Source: Polaromonas vacuolata | GTDB taxonomy: Bacteria; Pseudomonadota; Gammaproteobacteria; Burkholderiales; Burkholderiaceae_C | Length of the DNA stretch: 64,000 bases | Reading direction: 5' to 3' | Assembly: GCF_012584515.1 (NCBI RefSeq) | Contig: NZ_CP051461.1 | Coordinates: 2,351,501 to 2,415,500, forward strand | Shown here: piece by piece, positions 42,518 to 51,609 of the stretch | Position numbering within the stretch: position 1 is the stretch's first letter | Layout: every line of letters begins with the position of its first letter | Translations under genes and position numbers: made by a program | Notes under the pieces: generated by a model | The model's input: only the letters and a program-made list of their open reading frames with translations | Told to the model about the DNA's origin: nothing | Database searches by the model: none

Positions 42518-43873
42518 ATGAACCAAGCACAGACAAATCCCGCTGCAAAGCCGCTACACACACTGGATATTTACGCCGCCAGAACACAGCTGCAAGCAGG
42601 ACGACTCAGCCAAGACGAGATTATGCAAAGCGCCGCCGGAATCGTTGCGAGCACCGCTTGCGACCACGTGTTCATACCTAACGCAGCGCCGTCCTACCAA
42701 GTTAATCCGAGGTTGCAGCAACTCCCCCTAGCTGGCCTGCCGATATCAATTAAAGACTTGTTTGATGTTGCCGGCCAAGTCACAACTGCTGGATCCACCG
42801 TGTTGAGCGACAAACCAGCAGCTAGTAAAGACTGCCCAGCAGTCGCTAGACTGCGAGCGGCAGGCGCCCTGCTCGCCGGTCGCACGAATATGGTGGAGTT
42901 TGCATTCTCCGGCATAGGCCTTAATCCGCATTTCGGCACACCAGTCAATCCGGCCGATCCGCATGTCGCCCGCATACCCGGCGGCTCTTCCTCTGGCGCG
43001 GCAGTATCGGTTGCCAGCGGTGCAGCGTTCGCTGCGCTAGGCTCAGACACCGGTGGATCTTTGCGCATACCTGCCGCCTTATGCGGCTTGGTGGGCTTTA
43101 AAAGCACCGCTAGATTAGTGCCGACACATGGCGCTGTGCCCTTATCAAGCAGCATGGATACAGTTGGTGCAATAACGCGTTCGGTTCGCGACTCGATCAC
43201 GCTGCACCAAATACTGGCCGCACAAGACCTCAAGCCAAACGCCAAACCGCTGAGTCAATGCCGCTTCGCCATCGCCAGCTGCTTGATGCAAGACGCGCTT
43301 GACCCAACGGTTGCAGCCGGGTTTGAACGTGGCCTGCGCTTGCTCAGGCAAGCCGGCGCGCAAATCGAAGAAGTGGCGATGAAAGAACTCAGCGAGCTAG
43401 CCGGTATTAATGCCAGCGGTGGTTTGTCAGCTGCCGAAAGCTATGCTTGGCACCGGCAGCTTATAGCGGCACGCCAAGCCGAATACGATCCGCGCGTGTC
43501 CATACGCATACTTCGTGGTGCCAGCATGAGCGCTGCCGACTACATAGACTTGCTGAATGCTCGCAAAGACTGGATTGCACGCATGCAAACCGGCATGGCC
43601 GGCTTTGACGCCGTAATCTCGCCAACCGTAGCGGTGGTAGCCCCTAGTATTGCCAGCGTACAGCACGATGACGCAGAATTTTTTCGGGTCAACAGCCTGA
43701 TGCTGCGCAACACTTCGGCGGTCAATATGCTGGACGGTTGCGCCATTTCCCTGCCCTGCCATAACGCAGAGCAACTGCCAGTGGGACTCATGCTGTGGCA
43801 TGGCGCGCTACGTGACGATGCACTTTTGTCAATTGCTCTGCAAGTCGAAGCAGCACTTGTGCCAGCAAGCTAA
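42518..43873 (+). CDS. Amidase-signature family hydrolase
   Basis: A 451-aa amidase. The Ser-cisSer-Lys triad is visible: Lys in SIKDLFDVAG, and the two serines in the GGSSSGAAVSVASG and GSDTGGSLRIPAALCG segments. It hydrolyses amide bonds of small molecules; related GatA proteins act on tRNA-bound Glu, but gatB/gatC are absent here, so a catabolic amidase is more likely. Divergent from rpsB and followed by a terminator. Confidence 0.85.
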   Translation: MNQAQTNPAAKPLHTLDIYAARTQLQAGRLSQDEIMQSAAGIVASTACDHVFIPNAAPSYQVNPRLQQLPLAGLPISIKDLFDVAGQVTTAGSTVLSDKPAASKDCPAVARLRAAGALLAGRTNMVEFAFSGIGLNPHFGTPVNPADPHVARIPGGSSSGAAVSVASGAAFAALGSDTGGSLRIPAALCGLVGFKSTARLVPTHGAVPLSSSMDTVGAITRSVRDSITLHQILAAQDLKPNAKPLSQCRFAIASCLMQDALDPTVAAGFERGLRLLRQAGAQIEEVAMKELSELAGINASGGLSAAESYAWHRQLIAARQAEYDPRVSIRILRGASMSAADYIDLLNARKDWIARMQTGMAGFDAVISPTVAVVAPSIASVQHDDAEFFRVNSLMLRNTSAVNMLDGCAISLPCHNAEQLPVGLMLWHGALRDDALLSIALQVEAALVPAS

Positions 43874-43896
43874 AATCTGCCCCACCGAAAAAATAA

Positions 43897-43921
43897 TTTG
43901 GCCGCTTAGGCCATTTTTTTT
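43897..43921 (+). terminator. Intrinsic terminator after the amidase gene
   Basis: TGGCC pairs with GGCCA around a five-base loop and is followed by eight T. It lies 26 bp after the amidase stop. Confidence 0.72.
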
Positions 43922-44011
43922 GCGCGCCCGCAGGTCTTTTACAAAAACTACAAACATGCTACAGCTGATTTTTAAACGCGATTTGAAAAGACACACAGCG
44001 GATCACTACCA

Positions 44012-45271
44012 ATGAAAATCGCCGTCATTGGTGCAGGAATCATAGGCATCACCAGCGCTTACGAGCTCGCTGTCAACGGTCATCAAGTCACCGTGTTTGA
44101 ACGCCGCAGTGCAGCCGCAGAAGAAGGCAGCTTTGCTAACGCCGGCGTAATTGCCCCCGCATACGTCACACCTTGGGCAGCGCCTGGCATGCCGTGGAAG
44201 ATCGCCAGTCAGTTATTTAGCCAACACGCGCCGCTTCGCCTAAGCCTGCCGCTGACGTTTAGCGAAATCGGCTGGGCTTGGAAGTGGATGCGCGCTTGCA
44301 AGCCAGAGACCTACAACCTAAACCGTGCGCGCATGCTCAGACTAGCGTTTTACAGCCGCGACCGGCTGCACGACATCAGCCAGCAGCATAGTTTCGAATA
44401 CGACAGCAGCTTGGGTTACAGCGTGCTGCTGCGTAGCGAAAAAGACATGCGCCAAATAGAGCCGAGTTTGCAAGTCCTGCGAGATGCACAAGTGCCGTTT
44501 GAGCAACTGAGCGCCGCGCAAATGCGCATCAAAGAGCCGGCCCTCAATCCAGACACGCACTTAGAAGGCGCTATTTATTTACCTAATGACGAGGTCAGCA
44601 ATTGTCGCCAGTTTGCACTGATGCTAAAAAATAAAGCCCAGAGCATGGGTGTTAAATTTGAATTTTCTACCAGCGTGAGCAGCATTAGCAGCGGCAAGCC
44701 AGTGAATGTTTTCATCAGCGGCGAAAACGCACCCAGAGTGTTTGACCAAATAGTGCTGTGCGCTGGTGCAGATTCAGCCCGGCTGTTGCGGCCATTAGGT
44801 ATAAAAATTCCGCTCGCAGCGGTTTACGGTTACTCGGTTAGCGCCTCGATTCGCGAACCGCTCAACGCACCAGTTAGTGCGCTAATGGACGAGCATTACA
44901 AAGTTGCAATCTCACGGCTTGGTAAACGCGTGCGCGTAGCTGGCACGTTTGAGCTAGGCGGCTCAATCGACAAACACAAAACTGCTTCACTGCAAACGCT
45001 TTACAAGGTTTTGTACGATTGGTTTCCAGGCGCTGCAGCACACCTAAGCAGTAGCAGCAGTATTCAAGAATGGAAAGGCGCACGCCCGATGTTGCCGGAT
45101 GGCCCACCTATCGTGGGCGCCAGCGGTTTGACCGGGCTGTGGCTGAACATAGGCCATGGTGCCAGTGGCTGGACACTGAGTTGTGGCAGTGCGCGCGCCC
45201 TCGCCGACATGATTGACTCCCGCGAAACCGCTATAGACATGGACGGCTTGGGCGTCAGTCGACTGCTTTGA
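44012..45271 (+). CDS. D-amino acid dehydrogenase-like FAD oxidoreductase (DadA family)
   Basis: A 419-aa FAD protein. The N-terminal dinucleotide motif is VIGAGIIGITSAYELAVNGH, followed by the DadA-type GSFANAGVIAPAYVTPWAAPGMP and a C-terminal GHGASGWTLSCGSARALADMI. It would oxidatively deaminate D-amino acids and pass electrons to the respiratory chain. The neighbouring amidase and amino-acid-type ABC binding protein suggest a small amino-acid/amide salvage cluster (inference). Confidence 0.85.
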   Translation: MKIAVIGAGIIGITSAYELAVNGHQVTVFERRSAAAEEGSFANAGVIAPAYVTPWAAPGMPWKIASQLFSQHAPLRLSLPLTFSEIGWAWKWMRACKPETYNLNRARMLRLAFYSRDRLHDISQQHSFEYDSSLGYSVLLRSEKDMRQIEPSLQVLRDAQVPFEQLSAAQMRIKEPALNPDTHLEGAIYLPNDEVSNCRQFALMLKNKAQSMGVKFEFSTSVSSISSGKPVNVFISGENAPRVFDQIVLCAGADSARLLRPLGIKIPLAAVYGYSVSASIREPLNAPVSALMDEHYKVAISRLGKRVRVAGTFELGGSIDKHKTASLQTLYKVLYDWFPGAAAHLSSSSSIQEWKGARPMLPDGPPIVGASGLTGLWLNIGHGASGWTLSCGSARALADMIDSRETAIDMDGLGVSRLL

Positions 45272-45334
45272 CCGACACCTGATAAATGAGCCCACTCAAG
45301 TCAAGTATTGAGGCAGACCTAAAAAAAGTATCCA

Positions 45335-46711
45335 TTAGGGCCGAATCATTTTGCAGCTGCTAGCTTGCTCAGCACGCGAAGCCGGTATGCTCTTGACAAC
45401 CGCAAAACCATAGCCCGAGCCCTCCACATCAAACGCAATTCCGGGCGCGCCCTGTTTACCCATTAATGCGACTTCCAAGGGTTGCTGAAACTGATGGTCA
45501 GACGCGCGCATAGTGCCTTGTCGACCGGCTAAAGAGACCACCGCTCGCTCCATCTGTGCGGCAATTGCGCCAGCTTCTAAGCTGCCAGCTTTCTCTACAC
45601 TTTGCGCCAGCGCCTCAATCATCAGTTGCATGCGCATATGCACATAATCGTCCTCGGGTTTGGGAAAACGCTGGCGAAAAGATTGATAAAAAGCCTGTGA
45701 TTGCGCGCCAGCAACGTTGGGGAACCACTCGGCTACCGCTAACACTTTGCCAACACCCGCATTGCCAATAGCGGCCGGCGCACCCAACGCATTGCCGTAG
45801 AAAGTGTAGAACTTGCCCTCATAACCCACTTCACGCGCGGCCTTAATCAACAGCGTTAAATCATTACCCCAATTACCCGTTAAAACCGCTTGAGCGCCGC
45901 TGGCCTTGATCTTGACTGCATAGGGAATGAAGTCTTTAACTCGGCCCATAGCGTGCAACTCATCACCGACAATTTTTACGTCTGGACGCAAAGCCGCCAA
46001 CTCACTACGCGCTTGTCTCAGCACCGCCTGACCAAAGCTGTAATCTTGGCCGATGAGATAAATATTTTTCAGGCTTTTATCATCTTTAAGAACATCCATC
46101 AGCGCGGCCATGCGCATATCAGCATGGGCATCAAAACGAAAATGCCAGTAACTGCATTTCTCGTTGGTAAGAGCTGGATCGACTGCGGCGTAGTTTAGAA
46201 AAATCACTCGCTTTGAAGGTTCGCGCTGATTGTGTTTATTAATCGCATCTATCAACACCAATGCGGTTGCCGATGAATTGCCTTGGGCCACCACATGAAT
46301 ACCGTCGTCAATAGCAGAACGCAAAGCGACCAATGCCTCTTCGTTCTGACCTTTGCTGTCGTAACGCTCCACAACTAAGTTGCGCGCACCGTCTGGCAGC
46401 AACACGCCACCGCGTGCATTTATCCGCTCGCTAGCCCAGACCAGATTTTTAAACACCGCTTCACCAGTATTAGCAAACGGACCTGACATGCTCTCGATTA
46501 AAGCGATGCGAAGCGGTGGCCGAGCCACCACAGCAGGCGCGTTTTGCGCTGCCGCAATATTGACAACCAAGCCGAAGAGAAAAACCGCAACGCTTGCGGG
46601 CATAAAGTGATGAATTGAAGGGTGACGCAAGCGCGAAATAAACGGTTTACGCAAGCCCTTAGTAAGGCCTGCAAGGACTTGTTTCAAGAGCCCGTCTGAA
46701 AAAATATACAT
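45335..46711 (-). CDS. ABC transporter substrate-binding protein, branched-chain amino acid type
   Basis: A 458-aa type I periplasmic binding protein (LivK/Leu-binding-like). After a hydrophobic signal (ASVAVFLFGLVVNIAAAQ) come LRIALIESMSGPFANTGEAV and GGVLLPDGARNLVVERYDSKGQNEEAL. The ATG at 46711 has AAGGAC eight bases upstream but gives a signal with a 36-residue basic leader; the ATG at 46603 would give a normal signal but has no ribosome binding site. No permease or ATPase genes lie beside it. Confidence 0.8.
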   Translation of the reverse strand: MYIFSDGLLKQVLAGLTKGLRKPFISRLRHPSIHHFMPASVAVFLFGLVVNIAAAQNAPAVVARPPLRIALIESMSGPFANTGEAVFKNLVWASERINARGGVLLPDGARNLVVERYDSKGQNEEALVALRSAIDDGIHVVAQGNSSATALVLIDAINKHNQREPSKRVIFLNYAAVDPALTNEKCSYWHFRFDAHADMRMAALMDVLKDDKSLKNIYLIGQDYSFGQAVLRQARSELAALRPDVKIVGDELHAMGRVKDFIPYAVKIKASGAQAVLTGNWGNDLTLLIKAAREVGYEGKFYTFYGNALGAPAAIGNAGVGKVLAVAEWFPNVAGAQSQAFYQSFRQRFPKPEDDYVHMRMQLMIEALAQSVEKAGSLEAGAIAAQMERAVVSLAGRQGTMRASDHQFQQPLEVALMGKQGAPGIAFDVEGSGYGFAVVKSIPASRAEQASSCKMIRP

Positions 46712-46833
46712 CTAAAAAAGTCCTTGAAAATTTATCGCCTGTGACTAACTGATGAGAATGCGGCAATTACTGTGAGTGCCGCAAAGTGTAGGTGTATCGA
46801 CCTTTTTTACTTTATTTTTCCTCAGGAGTTACT

Positions 46834-47229
46834 ATGTTTTATTCAATCACCAACCGTCCTTCACGCCAGTCCCTCCATGCATCCGCAGCGTTGGATAACG
46901 CCGCATTGCAAGCCTTTCTTGAAAGTACTTTTTCAGTCTTAAAACAAGAAATTCCCAAACCCGCTAGCGCGGATGAAGAAGACAACATTTTCAAACTAGT
47001 CTTGGACGTGCCAGGACTGACCCGAGAGCAAATTGCTATTGCCATAGAAGCCGATGTGGTTCGCATTAGCAGCAATGCCGACGCACCGCGAAAGCTCAAT
47101 ACAGCTTATCGATTTCCCACTGAAATTAATGCACAAAACAGCAGCGCAAAGCTTGAAAATGGTGTGTTGACGCTAAGCTTGGGTAAGCAAGTTTTGGCAA
47201 ACAAAGTCGTAAAACTAGACATTAACTAA
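46834..47229 (+). CDS. Small heat shock protein, Hsp20/alpha-crystallin
   Basis: A 131-aa protein from the ATG at 46834, directly after an AGGAG ribosome binding site. The alpha-crystallin domain covers about 45-131 (FKLVLDVPGLTREQIAI, YRFPTEINA, AKLENGVLTLSL). The usual I-x-I C-terminal tail is replaced by VVKLDIN. Acts as an ATP-independent holdase. No HrcA or sigma-32 element was recognised upstream. Confidence 0.88.
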   Translation: MFYSITNRPSRQSLHASAALDNAALQAFLESTFSVLKQEIPKPASADEEDNIFKLVLDVPGLTREQIAIAIEADVVRISSNADAPRKLNTAYRFPTEINAQNSSAKLENGVLTLSLGKQVLANKVVKLDIN

Positions 47230-47244
47230 TACCTATATTTAAAT

Positions 47245-47273
47245 AAAAAAAGCGCTGAACGGCGCTTTTTTTA
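47245..47273 (+). terminator. Intrinsic terminator after hsp20
   Basis: AAAAAAGCGC pairs with GCGCTTTTTT around a six-base loop, ending in seven T. Placed about 20 bp after the hsp20 stop. Confidence 0.82.
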
Positions 47274-47420
47274 TTGCCCAACTTTTAATACGTGACTAGA
47301 TTTTAAGAACTTCCATCCCAGCTTTAACACTCATCTTGAAGCGCTAATCGCTATCAATCAATCACCACCTTCTCAAACCGCAGACAATAGAAAGTCAGCA
47401 AAAGCGCTTTATCAAAGGCT

Positions 47421-48482
47421 TTAAGCAGCGCCAGCGCTTGGCAGTGATTTGGCGCCGAGTTCTGCCAAGCTCCAACGCGGCTTAACGTCAAAACTATAAG
47501 CGCCGTCTAGTGCTTCTAGTCCAGCTTGCAAACGCATACCAGCGGCCAATGCAATCATCGCGCCGTTGTCTGTGCACAAATGCAGCTCTGGGTAATGAAC
47601 GCGTATACCGCGCTTGGCACAGGCGGCATTTAACTGATTACGCAAATCGGCATTAGCACCCACGCCGCCGGCGACAACCAAGCGTTTGAGACCCGTCAAA
47701 GTCATAGCGCTCATGGCTTTTTTAAGCAGTACTTCGACAATTGCCGCTTGCGTCGAAGCGGCTAAATCCGCTTTGCGGTTTTCCAGCTGATCACCGAGTT
47801 TTTTCGCTTGCGTGAGCACTGCGGTTTTCAAACCTGAGAAGGAAAAATTAAGGTCGCCACTGTGCATCAAAGGACGCGGTAAATTAAATGCCTTGGCATC
47901 GCCCTGCTCGGCGAGTTTTGCCAAATGCGGACCGCCCGGATAGGGCAATCCCAACAGCTTGGCGGATTTATCAAAGGCCTCGCCCGCCGCATCGTCAATG
48001 CTCTCACCCAGTAGCGCGTAAGAGCCAACCGCATCAACACGCATCAACTGGGTATGCCCACCTGAGACCAACAACGCCACAAAGGGGAACTCTGGCGGAT
48101 CTTGGCTTAAAAAAGGAGACAGCAAATGGCCTTCTAAATGATGCACGCCCATGGCCGGTTTGCCCAAAGCCGCTGCCAGCGCACAGGCCACGCCGGCACC
48201 CACTAACAAAGCACCAGCAAGACCGGGGCCGCGGGTGTAGGCCACCACATCCACATCGGCCAATGTTAGGTTGGACTGTTTAATAACGTACTCGGTCAGT
48301 GGTAATGCACGGCGTATGTGGTCACGGCTAGCCAGCTCGGGCACAACGCCTCCATAAGCTTGGTGCATGGCAATTTGGCTATGCAGCGCGTGCGAGAGTA
48401 GCCGCGGAATAGCATGGCCTGCGGCATCAACCAGCGCCACGCCGGTTTCATCACAACTTGATTCAAATCCCAGAACAATCAT
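47421..48482 (-). CDS. tsaD: tRNA N6-adenosine threonylcarbamoyltransferase
   Basis: Transfers threonylcarbamoyl to A37 of ANN-reading tRNAs with TsaB/TsaE. A 353-aa product of usual length: [29 protein letters not shown], the metal-binding VHHLEGH, and [10 protein letters not shown] with [18 protein letters not shown]. The start at 48482 places the signature at residue 4. Confidence 0.96.
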   Translation of the reverse strand: MIVLGFESSCDETGVALVDAAGHAIPRLLSHALHSQIAMHQAYGGVVPELASRDHIRRALPLTEYVIKQSNLTLADVDVVAYTRGPGLAGALLVGAGVACALAAALGKPAMGVHHLEGHLLSPFLSQDPPEFPFVALLVSGGHTQLMRVDAVGSYALLGESIDDAAGEAFDKSAKLLGLPYPGGPHLAKLAEQGDAKAFNLPRPLMHSGDLNFSFSGLKTAVLTQAKKLGDQLENRKADLAASTQAAIVEVLLKKAMSAMTLTGLKRLVVAGGVGANADLRNQLNAACAKRGIRVHYPELHLCTDNGAMIALAAGMRLQAGLEALDGAYSFDVKPRWSLAELGAKSLPSAGAA

Positions 48483-48729
48483 GTGCTTAGTGTAAGGCGC
48501 GCGTGATCAGTTGCGGCGACTCGGTGCCAAGAGCAGTCAATTGCTTGGCTAAATTTCAAAAAGCTGTCGACTTAGAATCTGGAGCAATTAAAAAGCAGTA
48601 ACTAAAACTGATCTGAGAAATAAATTTCAGCATGGCAAAAAATTACATCTCTAAACTATTGTTTAAAAAGCGATGAACACCAATACAACGGGGAGATTTA
48701 GTCCATCAAGGCGCATTTAATTGAAGTGT

Positions 48730-49401
48730 TTAAGCACGCAGACGCTTACTAACTGTTTCTGAAGCAGACACTTTAATAGTTTTATTTTTAGATGCTTTTC
48801 GCGCTAACAGTAATAGCTTCCCCAATGGCAGCGGCTTTGGCAGCGTAAAAATATTTTGCGTTAAACCACCGACCAATACCAAACATAAATCTTCATTACC
48901 CGGAATTTGTTTAAGGCTGCTGACCAACTCAAAACAGCCCAAGCCTGTGCTGTCGAGGTCTGCAATCACCATATCAGCAGGCTCACGCTCGAAAGCGGCT
49001 AATCCATCCTTGGCATTGCCCACAACCATTACCTCAGGCGCAATAGGCCATTTTTTGAATGCGGCTTCGTACTTTAGTCTCAATGTGCTGTTGGCTTCGA
49101 GCATCAATATTTTAAAACGTTTGCCTTCAGAAGGCTTTCGCGCAGTGGCAAGCTTTAAGGATAAGTTGTCAACGCTAAAGGCAATAGGAATGGATGCAGT
49201 GGGCAGGCGTAAGTCAGCGAGTTTGTCTTTTGCGCCATACAAAAGACTGTCTATTGATGCGCGCATCACTCGCCTGTGACCGCCGGGTGTTTTCCAAGCT
49301 GATAACAATCCACTGCCAACCCAGAACTGGACAGTACCTACTGATATACCCAGTAAATCAACCGCTTGCCTAGTGGTGCAAAAAGTTTTTTCAATAACCA
49401 T
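48730..49401 (-). CDS. HTH (MerR/excisionase-like) plus degenerate receiver-domain regulator
   Basis: A 223-aa protein. Residues 1-55 form a winged-helix of MerR/excisionase type (FCTTRQAVDLLGISVGTVQFWV, then TPGGHRRV). Residues about 97-210 look like a receiver domain: FKILMLEANS has lost the usual acidic pair, VIADLDSTGLG keeps a possible phospho-acceptor Asp, the Thr/Ser switch position is glycine-rich, and PKPLPLGKLL resembles the conserved Lys-Pro. This suggests a response regulator controlled partly without phosphorylation. Target and partner kinase unknown; no kinase is adjacent. Confidence 0.72.
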   Translation of the reverse strand: MVIEKTFCTTRQAVDLLGISVGTVQFWVGSGLLSAWKTPGGHRRVMRASIDSLLYGAKDKLADLRLPTASIPIAFSVDNLSLKLATARKPSEGKRFKILMLEANSTLRLKYEAAFKKWPIAPEVMVVGNAKDGLAAFEREPADMVIADLDSTGLGCFELVSSLKQIPGNEDLCLVLVGGLTQNIFTLPKPLPLGKLLLLARKASKNKTIKVSASETVSKRLRA

Positions 49402-49882
49402 ACAACCCTTGAGTATTTAGAAATTAATAAATAATTTTAGTTACTTTTTAATCAAATGGAAGCTGATCATATTAATTTTTAACATATATTTAACAATTGC
49501 TATAAGGGCTTTAACGCTGATTAAGCGATGTAGATGCACGCCATAAAAAGTCCATTCTGAAAGCCAAGTTTGAACGCAAGACAAAAGCGCAAGTCATCTT
49601 GTGCGTAAGGCCTGTAAAAATAGTTGGGTCCTGCTGCATAAGTAGAGACTTTCTAGATGCTCGACTTTTGCATTTTGAGCAATACAACACCGTCAAAGTC
49701 TTTCAGACTAGCTGTGAAAGCGTCAATCTTGGTGAAGATGCTTAATGCCAATATGCATGCCTATTGACTGATGGAGCGATCACGTCAATTTCAAATAGGC
49801 CTATTAAAAAACGCTGAGAAAAAATAATATGGCCTGCGCCGTACTTTACTAGTCCCAAACGGCAAACCAAGACCTGCAGATT
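49402..49882. other. 480-bp intergenic region, AT-rich
   Basis: The first 100 bp (to about 49500) are very A/T-rich and probably hold the promoter of the minus-strand regulator. The rest shows no open frame with convincing codon pattern and no RNA gene that could be recognised. Confidence 0.45.
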
Positions 49883-50179
49883 GTGGCCAAAATTCAAAGC
49901 ACGCCTGTATTAGTGACTCACGATGAGGACGAAACCGTCTTATTGACTGAGAAAATTCTCATGAAGCGTAATGGCCTAACTGCGACATTTGGCGAAGTCT
50001 TGTATGTCGAGCTAAAACGATACCGCACCCATGCGCAACTCGACGAGACTCAGCCATAACTGCAATGCCGCAAAGCGGTGATCAATTTTCTCTACACCTG
50101 CCAATCGCATGTAGAGAAATTACCGCCTGACAGCGAGTCACCAACCAACACACCCACAGAACAATGCCTATTGGGGTGA
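49883..50179 (+). pseudogene. Small unknown gene broken by an in-frame TAA
   Basis: From a GTG at 49883 a coding-like frame reads VAKIQSTPVLVTHDEDE ... RTHAQLDETQP to a TAA at 50057-50059, then continues in the same frame for 39 codons (LQCRKAVINFLYTCQSHVEK ...) to TGA at 50177. The two halves look like one protein of about 98 residues in which a CAA (Gln) became TAA, or a readthrough stop followed by C. The N-terminal part vaguely recalls a receiver start (VLVTHDEDETVLL). No family recognised; no strong ribosome binding site. Confidence 0.42.
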
Positions 50180-50331
50180 GCAGCCTAAAAAACAGCTAAA
50201 TGACTGATAAAGAACGGTTAATGGGCGGTTAATGGGCGATTAAAGGACGGCCAAGTGCCAATGAATTGCAGAAAGGTTGATAATCCGAGACCGTTAAAAA
50301 TTCGGCAGTCTGCCTACTCTAAACATTCTTC

Positions 50332-51390
50332 ATGCCGACAACAAAAGCTAAGCACTGCCCAACTGACATTTTGATTGATACCGCCATCGACATTGTTTAC
50401 CTCTGGGTGGACGGCTCAGACCCCGTTTGGCAGAAAAAACGCAGCCATGCCTACGCCAGCTGGATAGATCGCAACCCCAATGAACTCGCTGTATTTGGCA
50501 ACACAGCGGGGCGTTACCGCGACAACGGTGAGCTTCGATTTAACCTACGCGCTCTAGAAAAATTCTTTCCCCAACACGGTCATATCTACATAGTCACAGA
50601 CAGCCAGACGCCGCGCTGGCTGCGCCGTCGCAGTGGTTTGAGCGTGATTGACCACAAAGACTTGCTACCAAAAGGCCAAGGGCCAATCTTTGACTCGGGC
50701 AATATCGAGTCTTACCTGCACCGCATTAAAGGCTTGTCAGAGCGATTCATCTACATGAACGACGACGTCTTTTTTGGTGCACCGGTCGATACCAACTGGT
50801 GGTTTGGCAACAAACCTAAAGTTTTTTTAGAGGCCTCTGAAGTAGCGGATTTTGAGCACTACCAGCCCGGCGAGACATCGCTGGTAAACGCCTCTTTGTT
50901 ATCGCGTGACTGGCTAGGTAAAAAATACCCCAGCTACCAACACGATGCCCGGGTTTTCTCACACGCACCGCGGCCCATGCTTAAAAGCGCTATGCAAGAA
51001 CTTGAAGGTCTGGCACCGACATTATTTGAGCAGGTACGCTCGACCGTATTTAGGTCTTGGCGCGTGCCCGCCATCGTGCCCGATTTAGTGCCGCGCTGGA
51101 TGGTCCAAATGGATTACGCCGAGCAACTCACGCTGGACCCACTGCACATCTGCACTTGTGACGCGCAGGCAGAGCAGCAACTGATGTTTCTAACTACGCA
51201 CTTCGGCAAGCTGCCCTTCTTTTGCATTAACGACACTTGCGACGAAGCGCTCGACGGTGATTTGCGACTTCGGCGCGTGAGTAAAACGCTAGAGAGTTTG
51301 CTGCCTGAACCCTGCTCATTTGAAACCGCTTACATACCCAAAACGCAAGAACAAGACGCGCTGAGCCAGACCAGCGACTGCGCAACATAG
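50332..51390 (+). CDS. Stealth-family sugar-phosphate transferase
   Basis: A 352-aa protein with the four Stealth conserved regions in order: CR1 DIVYLWVDGSDPVW, CR2 RYRDNGELRFNLRALEKFFP with FIYMNDDVFF, CR3 HAPRPMLKSAMQEL, CR4 FFCINDTCDEA. Members transfer hexose-1-phosphate from UDP-sugars onto capsule or teichoic-acid-like polymers. No capsule genes, polymerase or flippase surround it, so it is an orphan here. Bracketed by the decayed small gene and a nitrate-type MFS transporter. Confidence 0.88.
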   Translation: MPTTKAKHCPTDILIDTAIDIVYLWVDGSDPVWQKKRSHAYASWIDRNPNELAVFGNTAGRYRDNGELRFNLRALEKFFPQHGHIYIVTDSQTPRWLRRRSGLSVIDHKDLLPKGQGPIFDSGNIESYLHRIKGLSERFIYMNDDVFFGAPVDTNWWFGNKPKVFLEASEVADFEHYQPGETSLVNASLLSRDWLGKKYPSYQHDARVFSHAPRPMLKSAMQELEGLAPTLFEQVRSTVFRSWRVPAIVPDLVPRWMVQMDYAEQLTLDPLHICTCDAQAEQQLMFLTTHFGKLPFFCINDTCDEALDGDLRLRRVSKTLESLLPEPCSFETAYIPKTQEQDALSQTSDCAT

Positions 51391-51609
51391 GCATAAACGT
51401 CAACAAACACGACGCTAAACTGAAGCGGAAAAATCGACCCTGGGAGCCCATCAGATAGAAATAGGAATAGCTGGCACAAGTTTTGCATCTATTAATTTGG
51501 ACGCAACGAGGCGCCCGCCTCTGCTCAATATGAGCAGAGATTGTGCATAACGGCGTGCGCAATGCTAGGCCCGCTATTCAAACCTATCACCACTCCCAAA
51601 GGCCTAAGC

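Noticed and set aside
49511..49696. A 61-codon minus-strand frame in the 49.4-49.9 kb gap.
   Set aside because: No ribosome binding site, no recognisable motif, and codon pattern not gene-like.
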